From Ichthyophis bannanicus (Eukaryota; Chordata; Amphibia; Gymnophiona; Ichthyophiidae): a stretch of 64,000 nt of DNA. Of this stretch, positions 54,598 through 64,000 are shown piece by piece. Where the stretch lies: assembly GCA_033557465.1 (NCBI GenBank), contig CM066033.1, forward strand, positions 1,246,339,523 through 1,246,403,522, written 5' to 3'. The notes under the pieces were generated by a model. The model worked only from the letters and a program-made list of their open reading frames with translations. It had not been told where the DNA came from and did not search any database. The position numbers and the translations under genes are program-made. Within the stretch, counting starts at the first letter, position 1. Every line of letters begins with the position of its first letter.

Positions 54598-55950
54598 CAA
54601 GGTGCAATTAAAAAGTAACGAGACTTGTGCAATAACACAACACTGACAGTTGCTGCACTCACTCTCCTTCGATGAGTCTCCTTCTGATAAAACAGACTTC
54701 CTCCAGCATCCCTGCCACTGATGGAAACAATTTTGAAATGCCTCTTTCATTATGCTGTGAAGCTGCTGTGTCAGATTTTGCTTAATGTTCTCCAAGTGGT
54801 CGAATCTCCTTCCTTTCAGTGGTAATTTCAGTTTTGGAAACAAGAAAAAGTCACAGGGTGCGAGTTCCGGTGAGTTCGGAGGCTGATGGACTTGCTAGAT
54901 TTGGTGTTTGGCCAAGAACTGCTGGACAAAATGTAATGCGTGAGCTGGGATATCATCGTGATGAAGCATTCACCATTCCTGTGCAGCACTGGCCTCTTAT
55001 GACAAACTGCATCTTTCAAACGAGTCAGAACTTGGACATAATGGAGGAGAGTGGAGGAGTAGCCTAGTGGTTAGAACACTGGCTTGGTAACCAAGCAACC
55101 AGGGTTCGATTCCCACTAGTACTCCTTGTGGCCTTGGGCAAGTCACTTAACCCTCCATTGCCTCGGAAGAAAGGCCTGGCAATCTACTTCCGGTGACACT
55201 GCCAAGAAAACCCAGGAGCTTCTGGGTCGCCAGGAGTCAGGACTGACTCGAAGGCACACATTGCATTGATGGCCTTTTGAAGCATACTCATGATGAACAA
55301 TACCCTGGTAATCAAAGAAAACTGTGAGCATGACTTTGACATTGCTCTTCACCTGACTGGCTTTCTTGGATGTGAGAGAGTCTGGAGTCTTCTGTTGTGA
55401 GGATTACGCCTTAGTTTCCAAGTCATAACCATAAATCCATGATTCATCACCAGTAATAATCTTGTTGATGAAATCAGTCATTTTCAATGTGTTCCAACAA
55501 TTCCCTGGCTGCAGACATTTTATCTTCTTTTTCGTCAGGGGATGGGAGTTTTGGCACGAATTTTGCAAAGACACGTCTCATCCCCATATCAACAGTAAGA
55601 ATGGATTGTACCGACCCAAAACTGATACCCATGACCTCAGCAAGCTCCCTGATAGTCAATCGACAATTTGAGCATATTGTGGCATGCACTGCTTTAACTT
55701 TGTCTTCATTTTTGCTCGTGGATGGCCGTTAAGAACATTTATCACTATCAGCACTTTGACGGCCTTCTTGAAAACATTTGCAGCAGTCATAAACTCTAGC
55801 ACAACTCATGCATTCATCGCCATACACTTGCTGTAACTTCAAATTCACTGTTCAAGTTTTGTCACTCATTGTAAATCTGGCGAACTGCTTTTACACAATA
55901 CTTGGTCGTATTTGGTTGATCATATTTGCTATGTGATCATACAGTTTTGC
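54598..55950 (-). pseudogene. Mariner-family (DD34D) DNA transposon
   Basis: The left terminus CAAGGTGCAATTAAAAAGTA follows a TA dinucleotide (54596-54597). The minus-strand transposase relic begins near 55880 with VYGDECMSCARV. It continues with RPSTSKNEDKVKAVHATICS, CRLTIRELAEVMGISFGSVQ (helix-turn-helix), then AKFVPKLPSPDEKEDKM and GDESWIYGYD-like sequence near 55440. VFFDYQGIVHHEYASKG near 55290 and SPELAPCDFFLFPKLKLPLK near 54830 follow. All three catalytic Asp positions (GDESW, FFDYQG, PCDFF) can be read, but frames shift repeatedly. A SINE is inserted at about 55050-55265. The right terminus could not be recognised. Confidence 0.85.
55050..55265 (+). mobile_element. Chimeric SINE: tRNA head plus RTE-derived body and tail
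   Basis: The head is GAGGAGTAGCCTAGTGGTTA, the B-box-like GGGTTCGATTCCCACTAGTA and the AAGTCACTTAACCCTCCATT body. It continues into AAAGGCCTGGCAATCTACTT, which also occurs in the RTE 5' region at 8603-8622. The SINE ends with GGGTCGCCAGGAGTCAGGAC, TGACTCGAAGGCAC, which resembles the RTE 3' terminus (reverse complement of about 7785-7825). It interrupts the mariner transposase between the second and third catalytic Asp. Confidence 0.78.
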
Positions 55951-56180
55951 TGCTGTAGTGATAGGCACAGTTCAGAGTATCATTTGTTATTGCAGTGTCA
56001 CCACCTTAGTTATGTTAAAACCATCCACCTGTAAGATGATCTAGTCTCTTGGACATTTATTTCTTGTTTCATCTTCTGAGGTGTGTGATGTATACATTGA
56101 AGCCCGATTAGAAATTTTAAATTTAATGAAATTAGCATGTAAGACTCTTCTTGTGATTCATGTGTGTACTTTCTTCACAG

Positions 56181-56310
56181 ACTTATGTGGCCAACATATT
56201 GATAGCTGTGAATCCATACTTTGATGTACCTAAAATTTATACTTCAGAGACCATTAAAAAATATCAGGGGAAATCCCTTGGGACGTTACCACCGCATGTT
56301 TATGCAATAG
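56181..56310 (+). CDS. MYO6: Myosin VI exon (motor domain; human exon 5 equivalent)
   Basis: This 130-nt exon encodes [40 protein letters not shown] and YAI plus one base. It follows RYSKDKIY of the previous exon in frame. NILIAVNPY and the PPHVYAI block are conserved in the myosin motor just upstream of the P-loop, which must lie in the next exon outside the window. Differences from the mammalian protein are few and conservative (for example FDV for FDI). The acceptor is TTTCTTCACAG and the donor GTATGTGAT at 56311. The phase is 0 in, 1 out. Confidence 0.97.
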
Positions 56311-56484
56311 GTATGTGATTCATCTAATATATTTTATTCTTCATTATTGATCACCCCTGCCTACCTACAGAGGTACTCTGAGGAAGGCACAGCATAACAA
56401 CAACAATCATATTAAAATATAGTTAAAAGAAAATACTGACCATTCTGAATTTTATATAGCAACGTCGTGCAGTAAAATGGTTAA

Positions 56485-56652
56485 TCTCCAGGAACAAGCA
56501 GGAATGAGTCTTCACATATGGGTATCGTCGGTACCGACGGAGCCTGCGCGGGAACGCTCCCCAGCGTCCAAAAGGAAAGATTTTGGGAGCATCCCACAGC
56601 GCCTGCGCGCTGCCTTCCCACCTTTCCTAATCGCCTCTCTCCAGTTCTTCTT
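56485..56652 (+). repeat. DIRS E left inverted terminal repeat
   Basis: TCTCCAGGAACAAGCAGGAA, CACATATGGGTATCGTCGGT, ACCGACGGAGCCTGCGCGGG, to CTAATCGCCTCTCTCCAGTT. The reverse complement is at 62318-62480. Confidence 0.9.
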
Positions 56653-58277
56653 TTCTGCGGAGCCAGCAGGTCGTGTTCCTGTCACCGCTGAAGAACTTCT
56701 TTACTTTCTTTTATTTCTTTGGTCGCGTGTCTGCCTTCTCGACGCCGGACTGGCACCACTGGTTTTTTCTTTCTTTATTCTAAAAAAATAAATAAATAAA
56801 TACTGTTCTCACTTCAGTGCATTTTTTCTTTCTTTGGCCTTAGGCCTACAAAAATTCTTCCTCATAGAAAAGCCCGCCTCTGGGTTTAAAAAGGGCACGA
56901 AGTGCAGCGGCACTTTTTCTGTCACCGACACCCATGAATGGTGTCTAAAATGTTTAGGTCCTGACCACTCCATTATGGATTGTGAGTCCTGTTCCATGAT
57001 GTCTAAAAGAGGTCTACAGAATCGAGCAGCCAAGCTCAGTACCCTGTTTCCCTCTGATGCAGCTTCCGTGGCATCGACGTCTTCCAGGGCTGCTTCTTCC
57101 TCCCATGGATCTCAGGTAACCAAACTTAAGTCCAGCCGGTCCTCGAAGGGTGAATCTCCCTCTAAGTATCGAGATGCCTCCGGGCTTGCTCTCGAGGAAT
57201 CTGCACCGGCAAAATTACCCCGGCGGGAGGCTCCGGCTTCCAAAGCTTTATCTATGGGGTCACAGGTTGACATCGATGGCTCAGCCTCGACCGATCACCT
57301 GTTGCCATGTTCCCACTGGTACCAATATCCAGACATTGGTGGCGTCGATGGATCAGAATATTCTGACCATGCAGCGTGCCATCATGGCATTCATACAAGC
57401 TGCGACGCCTTCGGTACCGCAACAAACTCCGTTGTCGGTACCGACTCCTGCACCGATATCGGTTCCGGTGCCGGTACCGATTGCATCGACATCCGCTTCG
57501 GTGTCGACTGCAGCGGTGCACTGTTCTGTGATGCCCATCGGTACCGAATCAGTACCGATCACTCCCGATGTTGATACCACCCGGTACGCGTATCGGGCTC
57601 TGCAGGAGCATCCAGATAGGCGATACTTCGATTCCTCTGAAGACTCTGATGAATCAGAGGCCTCTATCGAAGCATCGGTGATCCTTCCTCAGGAGCCCTC
57701 TTCTCCAAAAAGGAGAATGTCTCCTCCAGAAGACTTGTCTTTTCAAGACTTCATTAGAGAAGTGGCCAGGGGCCTTTCCATCTCAGTGGCCCCTGAGACA
57801 GAGCCTAGAGCCAAAAAATTAGATATTTTACAATATCCTAAGGCTCCTAAAGAGGCAGCCACTTTACCAATACATGAGATTCTTTATGATCACATGTTGG
57901 GCATATGGGAGACGCCTCTCACCACCTCCCCTCATTCTCGTAGGTTGGACACCATGTATCGTGTTCCTCCTTGTCCTGGCTTTCATAAGACTCAGCTTCC
58001 TCACCACTCCATTGTGGTGGAGTCTGCTATGAAAAAGATCAAGAGTACAAAAAGGCACTCTTCTACTCCTCCAGGAAGAGAATGCAGAACCTTAGATGCC
58101 TTTGGCAGGAGAATTTTCCAGGCCACTATGCTTATTGCCAGAATCAACTCCTATAGTCTCTATATCGGGATGTTTCTAAAAGAAGTTACATATCATCTGC
58201 AAACTTTGTCCCCTTTTATTTCAGAAGATAAAAGGGAAGAGTTTCTCACCTGGCTGAAACATGCCCAGGATGTTTCC

Positions 58278-58292
58278 AAGTTTTCCAACCGT
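58278..58292. repeat. 15-bp target-site duplication, left copy
   Basis: AAGTTTTCCAACCGT occurs here and again at 58638-58652, exactly bracketing the 345-bp insert. Only one copy is needed for the gag frame. Confidence 0.9.
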
Positions 58293-58637
58293 TGGGGAAG
58301 CATTTTTTAAGACCGTGTTACACTCCTCAATTAAGATAAGCAAACTTTTAGTTCATTTTTATAGCAAACAAAAAACATTGAAAAATTGAAAGAGCACTAT
58401 TGGGAAGCACTAAATGTTCAGAAAATACAGGAAGGTCGTTGATGTCATTAGACTTTAATATTTCCCCTGGGAGATATGCTAGTCAGTAGTCTGAGACCTG
58501 TCCTTAAACAAAGATTCATTGAGTGGCTTCTCCAATAATAAGCAGAAATAGAATCAGCTACTATTGGTTAAATTCAGAGTGTATCTAGAACATTGAATCG
58601 TGGGACTTTAACACTCTGTGCACAGACCAAGTTTTTT
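58293..58637. mobile_element. Unclassified 345-bp insertion with 15-bp TSD
   Basis: It starts TGGGGAAGCATTTTTTAAGA and ends CACAGACCAAGTTTTTT. There is no inverted repeat at the ends, no ORF, no tRNA-like box and no similarity to other repeats in the window. A 15-bp duplication and a T-run at one edge would fit an antisense insertion made by an L1-type endonuclease, such as a SINE or a processed transcript fragment. No L1 other than the 35.5-kb relic is seen here. Confidence 0.75.
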
Positions 58638-59069
58638 AAGTTTTCCAACCGTGCAGTCTTTGACTCTTTTGAAGGTGCCAGCAGAGCCTCGGCTATTGCC
58701 ATAGGTGCACGCAGAGTTGCTTGGTTACAAGCTTCTGATTTAGAACCCTGGGTTCAGGATGGACTAGGAAACCTTCCTTGCACAGGTGAAAACCCTTTTG
58801 GCAAAGATTGGCAAGCAAAGGCCACCCAGATGGATGTTGAAAATTCTGCTTTAGATAGACTTTCAAAGTCTACTTCTGCTCCTTTTAAGAAAAGGTTGTT
58901 CAAAAAGGGATTTTTCCCCAAAAAAGGGAAATATTATTCTGCTTATGCTCAACAGGCATCTTCTGCATGTCATTTTGCTACAAAGAGACAGCAACAACCA
59001 AAACAGGCCAAGCCTAAGGCTGCTAGGACTGCTACAGCCCAACAGCCTCAGCCTCCTCAGGGCCTTTGA

Positions 59070-60110
59070 CTTACAACTAGAGAACTTAGCCTTTCTGGGT
59101 CAAGAACATCCAGAGCCTCTCACCATTCCAGGAAGGTTAGTTCACTTTGTTCCCAGATGGGAACAAATCACAGCAGAACAATGGACCCTCTCCATCATAA
59201 GGGAGGGGTACAAGCTTCATTTCTTAAACCTTCCCCCTCACACCATGGTGAGACAGTTCAATTCTCCAACATCTCTCCTCGACCTTCTGGGTCAGGAGAT
59301 TGCTACCCTTCTTCCCCAAGGGGCAATAGAAGAAGTACCCCTTCTTCAACAGGGCTCAGGGTTCTACTCCCCCCTACTTTCTCATCCCAAAGAAAACAGG
59401 GGGCTACAGACCCATCTTAGATCTCAGAGAATTGAACAAGTTTCTATGCAAGGAGAAATTCAAGATGACTTCTCTCGGTACTCTCCTTCCATACCTCCAG
59501 AGTCAGGACTGGCTTTGTTCTCTAGATCTCAAGGATGCGTACACCCATGTTCTCATCCATCCAACACACAGAAGGTTCCTTCGGTTCCTTTTCCAAGGAA
59601 AGCACTATCAATACAGAGTGCTTCCCTTCGGTCTGGCCTCTGCACCAAGGGTGTTCACAAAATGCATGGCAGTAGTAGCTGCATTTCTACGCACTCTAGG
59701 AATATTTGTATTCCCATATCTGGATGACTGGCTCATCCGAGCGCCATCCCAGTCAGAGGCCCAGGCTTCCCTGGCCTGCACAAGCTGTATCCTTCAGTAT
59801 TTGGGACTTGTAATAAACATCCCAAAATTCCATCTCACCCCTACTCAATCTCTAGAGTTCATAGGGGCCTTGCTGGATACCACCACTGAAAGGGCCTATC
59901 TTCCCCAGGCCCGTTGCCTACGCTTGGTGCAGTTAGCCTCCCAGATTCAGTTAAAGTCCCATTTAACTGCTCGAGAGATGTTACAACTGTTACGCCACAT
60001 GGCATCCACTGTGCATGTGGTCCCTTATGCTCGCCTTCACATGAGGGCAGCTCAATGGACCTTTTCCACCCAATGGACCCAGGCATCAGGGTGCCTGTCA
60101 GACAAAATAG
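59070..60110 (+). pseudogene. DIRS E reverse transcriptase
   Basis: The upstream part is in frame 58945-59727 (LVHFVPRWEQITAEQWTLSI, IREGYKLHFLNLPP, LLPQGAIEEVPLLQQGSGFY). The frame shifts near 59385 and passes to 59432-60295, with FKMTSLGTLLPYLQSQDWLC, SLDLKDAYTHVLIHPTHRRF, YQYRVLPFGLASAPRVFTKC and VFPYLDDWLIRAPSQSEAQA (YLDD 59717-59728). LTPTQSLEFIGALLDTTTER and HMASTVHVVPYARLHMRAAQ follow. Catalytic residues are intact. The shift before DLRNLNKF is the main lesion. Confidence 0.9.
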
Positions 60111-60972
60111 CAACCTCCAGTTGCCTTTTTTGCTCTCTCCAGTGGTGGAGGTCCACCCAAAATCTGTTGCTGGGGTCCCCCTTTCAACCCTTACAACAGA
60201 TGCCTCCCCAAAGGGTTGGGGGGCTCATCTACAAGATCTCTCCACCCAGGGCATTTGGTCTCCACAGGAGACATCTCTACATATCATCCTCTTAGAGCTC
60301 AGAGCAATTTTTCTAGCTCTCAGAGTCTTCCACACCCTTCTCAGCTACAAGACAGTCCTCATCCACACGGACAGCCAAGTAGCCATGTTGTACGTGAACA
60401 AGCAGGGGGGAACTGGCTCTCTGTCGCTTTGCAATGAAGCTCTGAGATTGTGGGCCTTTGCCAGAGAGCATCAAATTCATCTCATGGCAGTGTATCTTCC
60501 AGGGGTTCAAAACTCTTGGGCAGACAGACTCAGTCGAGTTCTGCTTCCACACGAATGGTCCCTCCATGGGGACCAGATAACCAGGATCTTTCAAATTTGG
60601 GGAACCCGAGACATAGACCTATTTGCAAGTCCGTGGAATGCCAAACTTCCCCGGTTCTGTTCCAGGATTCCGTGTCATGGAGTTCAGGCCAGGGATGCCT
60701 TCCTCCATTGGGGGCAAGACTTCCTCTATGCCTTACCACCCATTCCCCTAATTCCCAAGACTCTGTTCAAGCTTCAGAGAGACAAGGGGTCTATGATCCT
60801 CATAGCACCACGTTGGCCACGCCAAGTGTGGTACCCTCTACTTCTGCATCTCTCTCAAGCTCCCTCCCTGGACTTGGGATGTGCTCCAGACCTCCTATCC
60901 CAGGAGGAGGGAACGTTGTGGCACCCAAATCCCCAGTCTCTTCATCTCAGGGCCTGGTTGCTGAAGGCCTAG
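60110..60972 (+). pseudogene. DIRS E RNase H and methyltransferase-like segment
   Basis: Frame 59914-60972 carries STLTTDASPKGWGAHLQDLS, SLHIILLELRAIFLALRVF, VLIHTDSQVAMLYVNKQGGT and VYLPGVQNSWADRLSRVLLP (RNase H with TDAS, ELRA, TDSQ and AD present). It continues with IFQIWGTRDIDLFASPWNAK, LPRFCSRIP, DAFLHWGQDFLYALPPIPLI and MILIAPRWPRQVWYPLLLHL, the Dam-like segment of DIRS elements. The domain is complete and open. It is out of frame with the upstream RT, with a shift near 60100. Confidence 0.86.
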
Positions 60973-62025
60973 AACTTCAAGATTTGCATTTTTCTCAGCA
61001 AGTGAAGGATATCCTTCATGCTTCCAGAAAGCCTTCCACCAGACGTTCCTATGCTTTTTAATGGAAGAGGTTTACCATTTGGTGTGCAGAGAAGGGTCTT
61101 AACCCTCTTGCAATACCCCTGAATTCTTTACTAGAGTATTTGCTGCTTTTATCCCATGCAGGCCTTAAAACAAATTCAGTAAGAGTCCATTTGAGTGCTA
61201 TTGCAGCATCCCTTAAGCCTCTCAATGGACAGCCTATTTCCTCTCATTCTCTTATAGCAAGATTCATGAGAGGCCTTCTTTTAACTAAACCTCCCATCAG
61301 ACCACCTCCAGTGGCATGGGACTTGAATCTGGTTCTTGGCCAGCTTATGAAGCCACCCTTTGAACCCACCCTTTGAACCTTTAGCCACTACCTCTTTGAA
61401 ATTTCTTTCCTGGAAGGTTATTTTTCTCATTGCAGTCACTTCAGCTCGCCGCATCAGTGAGCTGCAAGCCTTGGTGGCTAATCCTCCTTATACAAGGTTC
61501 CATCATGACAAGGTAATCCTCAGGACCAATCCACACTTTATGCCTAAAGTGGTTTCACCTTTTCATCTGAATCAGGAGGTGTATTTACCTGTCTTTTTTC
61601 CAGGACCTCATGCATCAAGTGCAGAGAGGAATCTCCATACCCTGGACTGTAAAAGAGCACTTGCTTTTTACTTACAAAGGACACAGCAACATAGAAAGTC
61701 CTCTCAACTTTTTGTTGCTTTTGATCCCTCTCATTTAGGACTTCCAGTCTCTAAGAGAACTCTGTCCAATTGGATTGCTCAGTGTATTTCTTTCGCCTAC
61801 CAGAGTAAGAACCTTTCTCTAGAGGGCCATGTCACAGCTCACAATGTGAGGGCCATGGCAGCCTCTATGGCTCATCTAAACTCTGTGTCCATCGACCAAA
61901 TCTGTTGAGCGGCCACCTGGGCCTCGATTCATTCCTTTACAGCCCATTACTGCTTGGACAAGGACTCCCGCCGGGATGCCTTGTTTGGTCAGGCTGTTCT
62001 CAAACACCTGTTCCATGCTTAAACA
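60973..62025 (+). pseudogene. DIRS E tyrosine recombinase, broken by a 13-bp duplication
   Basis: The core-binding part is LHFSQQVKDILHASRKPSTR, RSYAF then a stop, and LLLSHAGLKTNSVRVHLSAI and DLNLVLGQLMKPPFEPT (61140-61376). A perfect 13-bp tandem repeat, CCACCCTTTGAAC at 61353-61365 and 61366-61378, shifts the frame. The catalytic part then follows in 61360-61908: SARRISELQALVANPPYTRF, RTNPHFMPKVVSPFHLNQEV, LDCKRALAFYLQRTQQHRK, FDPSHLGLPVSKRTLSNWIA and VTAHNVRAMAASMAHLNS (His 61840-61842, Arg 61849-61851). A TGA replaces the Arg or Trp codon after DQIC, and AATWASIHSFTAHYCLDKDS with the final His-Tyr is readable beyond it. Confidence 0.9.
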
Positions 62026-62138
62026 ACTCCTACCCCCCATCCCTGGTTGGATGCCCGAGATCCATGGAGGGAGGTAAATCCCTTCTCAGAGACTCACAAC
62101 CTTGGGGATCTCCCTGGCATCTCTAGCTGGGGAATCTC

Positions 62139-62240
62139 CATATGTGAAGACTCATTCCTGCTTGTTCCTGGAGATAGCACAGTTACTTACCTGTAACAGG
62201 TGATCTCTGGGAACAGCAGGAATAAGTCTTCACAACCCAC
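62139..62240 (+). repeat. DIRS E internal complementary region
   Basis: CATATGTGAAGACTCATTCC to CCTGGAGA is the reverse complement of the left end. The linker is TAGCAC. AGTTACTTACCTGTAACAGG onward is the reverse complement of the right end. Confidence 0.9.
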
Positions 62241-62317
62241 CCACCTCCCCTAGGAGTTGTATCTCTCTATCTTTCTTTCCTTTCCTCTCTCTCTCTCTTT
62301 GTCTCAGCTTAAAACTC

Positions 62318-62502
62318 GAACTGGAGAGAGGCGGTTAGGAAAGGCGGGAAGGCAGCGCGCAGGCTCTGTGGGATACTCCCAAAAGCTTTCCTTTTGAACG
62401 CTGGGGAGCGTTCCCTCGCAGGCTCCGTCGGTACCGACGATACCCATATGTGAAGACTTATTCCTGCTGTTCCCAGAGATCACCTGTTACAGGTAAGTAA
62501 CT
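62318..62502 (-). repeat. DIRS E right inverted terminal repeat with extension
   Basis: From GAACTGGAGAGAGGCGGTTA through CCGTCGGTACCGACGATACC to CCCAGAGATCACCTGTTACA, ending GGTAAGTAACT. The last 23 nt have no left-end counterpart. Confidence 0.88.
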
Positions 62503-63439
62503 GCTTTCTCCTGAAGAAACATTCTCTCGTCGCTTCTTCATGTCATCTCTACTCCTTGAGAAGGGGATAAATGGGGTCACAATTAACAAAATGGGAATTG
62601 ATACTTTGGAAGAAATTTAAGGCCAGCCTTTTGGTACTGGACCTAGTTGAGTAGAAAAGGTTAAAGTTGATGTGGTTGGGGGGGGGGGGGGGAGGGAGGG
62701 AGGGAATGGGGGCTGTTGAGATTTGTGTACTGGGGCACTGTGGCGGAGTTTAATGATATGTATCATTGATTTTTTAATTATGTATGTACCTTACTTCAAA
62801 ACCTTTTGATTAAGCAAATAACCAAGTGAAATAACTAGATAACTAAATAAGTTACACAAAAATATTGGCAATTGGAATTTTGGCAGTTTGATACTTTTAG
62901 TGGATTAACATAAAACTTTTTCACAGATAATGCTAACCGAGATCTGTGTTATCTCTTTCTCATGTATAGCATATGTGAATGTATCTTGTAGTGATTTAGC
63001 AAAAGGTATAGAAACTCAGAGGTCTGTCTTATTAAAGACTAGTCGGCTTTTGCAGCTAACACAGGGCCTTAGTTGCAAAAGTTGCACAGTAGCAGCAAAT
63101 ATCCTGTGCTAGGTGCAGGAGGAGTTCCCAGCATTTTCCCTGAAGATACCACGGAGGAAGTGCTGGTATCGTGGGGTGACAGCTTCGCAAATGCATAACG
63201 CCACCCATTGAGTAGTGCTATTTGATTCAGCAAAGCCTGTAAAACGTGCAGCTACCGCATAATGTCAATATCAGCAGTAGTTGCATGGAACTTCCCCCAT
63301 CCAACCCATTCGAGCAGCCATCATGTTAAGCGCAGCTACTGTGGAAAAAGTCTCATAGTAGCTTCATTTCTCCCACGTTAGTAGTCTTCATGGTGTGACA
63401 ATCCAGTGTTAATGCCATGAAGATAGCTAATGTCCTTTG

Positions 63440-63930
63440 GTAAACATCCCCCTTAGACAATAATGGTAAATAAGATTGCATAGAACATCCTAGTTTGTTG
63501 ATTCCCAAGACAGTGTCGCATATCGATCCTCTGTGCAGCGTTTATGATTTGTTCAATGGTGATAGGGGATTTTTTACCTTCACCACCTCTATTAGGAAGT
63601 TATTGCATGTATCCTCCACCCTTTCTTTGTTATGCATTTGTCCTCCGTTAGTGCACCTTTTATCCCTCTATCATCTAATGGTCTGACTGGCTTCTTGCAT
63701 GCTTTTTGCTTCAAATATACCTGAAAAAGTTTGTTTTTGCTTCCACAGAAAGCTTCATTTCAAATTCTCTTTGCTTGCCTTTTCGCTTTGCATCTAACTT
63801 GCCAGTGCTTATGCTGTTCCCTGGTTTCTTCATTTGAATCCTTTTTCTATTTTTTGAAAGGTGTTTTTTGGCTATAACAGCCTCTCTCATCTCATCTTTA
63901 AAACATGTCTGCAGTCAGAGATTTAAAAAA
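63440..63930 (-). pseudogene. CR1-type LINE fragment (linker region, antisense)
   Basis: The plus strand has ATACCTGAAAAAGTTTGTTT, TTTGCTTCCACAGAAAGCTT, GAAAGGTGTTTTTTGGCTAT and AACAGCCTCTCTCATCTCAT. It parallels 10085-10260, the antisense CR1 stretch between endonuclease and RT. It is heavily mutated and has no long frame. Confidence 0.65.
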
Positions 63931-64000
63931 GTATATCCATAATATTGCAAGTGAAACGTGCATACTTGATAGTATGGCATAATGACATGCTTCCCCTTTC

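Larger units (their letters stand above)
56834..59069 (+). pseudogene. DIRS E gag (ORF1), one frameshift and one insertion
   Basis: The first frame (56834-57574) contains KPASGFKKGTKCSGTFSVTD and the zinc knuckle CLKCLGPDHSIMDC (C-x2-C-x4-H-x4-C, 56942-56983), then a Ser-rich stretch. A shift around 57240-57340 moves to the frame ending at 58310. That frame has SMDQNILTMQRAIMAFIQAA, a Pro/Val spacer, an acidic SSEDSDESEAS run, MSPPEDLSFQDFIREVARGL, PGFHKTQLPHHSIVVESAMK, SSTPPGRECRTLDAFGRRIF and LKHAQDVSKFSNR. After the insert, AVFDSFEGASRASAIAIGAR, LEPWVQDGLGNLPCTGENPF and a Lys- then Gln-rich tail end at 59069. Removing the insert rejoins FSNR-AVFDS in frame. Confidence 0.88.
56485..62502 (+). 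mobile_element. DIRS-like retrotransposon E (best preserved)
   Basis: This 6.0-kb element starts only about 175 bp after the MYO6 exon. It has ITRs (56485-56652, 62318-62502), an internal complementary region (62139-62240) and the full domain order gag, RT, RNase H, methyltransferase-like segment, tyrosine recombinase. A 345-bp insertion at 58293-58637 splits gag. Catalytic motifs YLDD, TDAS, TDSQ, SARRISELQAL and HNVR are all present, but frameshifts remain in gag, RT and YR. The subfamily is the GTCGGTACCGAC type, shared with D. Confidence 0.94.
56311..64000 (+). other. MYO6 next intron, 5' part (at least 7.7 kb)
   Basis: The intron begins GTATGTGATT and runs off the window. It contains DIRS E and a CR1 fragment. 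62503-63440 holds no recognisable repeat or frame except a G-rich run at about 62680-62705. I looked for the P-loop exon (GESGAGKT) and did not find it. Confidence 0.88.

Noticed and set aside
62503..64000. The next MYO6 exon with the P-loop
   Set aside because: I searched the three + frames for GESGAGKT-like coding next to splice sites and found none. It must be beyond the window.

Overview
The window lies inside a vertebrate gene. Three short exons on the + strand (1810-1879, 18725-18798, 56181-56310) have consensus splice sites and splice together in frame. They encode the N-terminal part of the unconventional myosin VI motor domain (MYO6). The introns between them are about 16.8 kb and 37.4 kb, and the flanking introns run off both ends. 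I see no other host gene, no RNA gene and no prokaryotic feature. Almost everything outside the exons is transposable-element sequence.

Organism: a vertebrate with a large, repeat-rich genome. DIRS-like tyrosine-recombinase retrotransposons, CR1- and L2-type LINEs, an RTE/BovB-type LINE, tRNA-headed SINEs, a mariner and a hAT-like element occur together. I infer an amphibian, most likely a caecilian. That rests on recollection of repeat families, not on a search.

Layout. 1-12 kb: upstream intron, exon, a hAT-like element with an internal minisatellite, L2 debris, a foldback repeat, an RTE element split by an L2 fragment, and CR1 pieces. 12.04-17.85 kb: DIRS element A. 18.7 kb: second exon. 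19.7-32.3 kb: a three-level nest, in which a near full-length CR1 is split by DIRS element B (21.08-29.79 kb), which is itself split by a 2.9-kb L2-type LINE with an open reverse-transcriptase frame. 32.3-44.3 kb: SINEs, L2, L1-like and CR1 fragments and an unnamed repeat family with purine-rich arrays. 44.3-54.1 kb: DIRS element D, split by a near full-length L2-type LINE and by a CR1 fragment. 54.4-55.96 kb: SINEs and a mariner. 56.2 kb: third exon. 56.48-62.50 kb: DIRS element E, split in gag by a 345-bp insert with a 15-bp target duplication. 63.4-64 kb: CR1 fragment.

The four DIRS elements are all in the sense orientation of MYO6. Each has inverted terminal repeats and an internal complementary region that equals the reverse complement of the element's two ends joined through a 6-nt linker, as expected for a circle-intermediate element. 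A, B and E encode gag, RT, RNase H, a methyltransferase-like segment and a tyrosine recombinase, all with disabling lesions. D keeps gag and ends but has no recognisable enzyme frames. The right end of each element carries a dyad that reads ACAGGTAAGT or a close variant, a near-perfect vertebrate 5' splice site in the orientation of the host gene.
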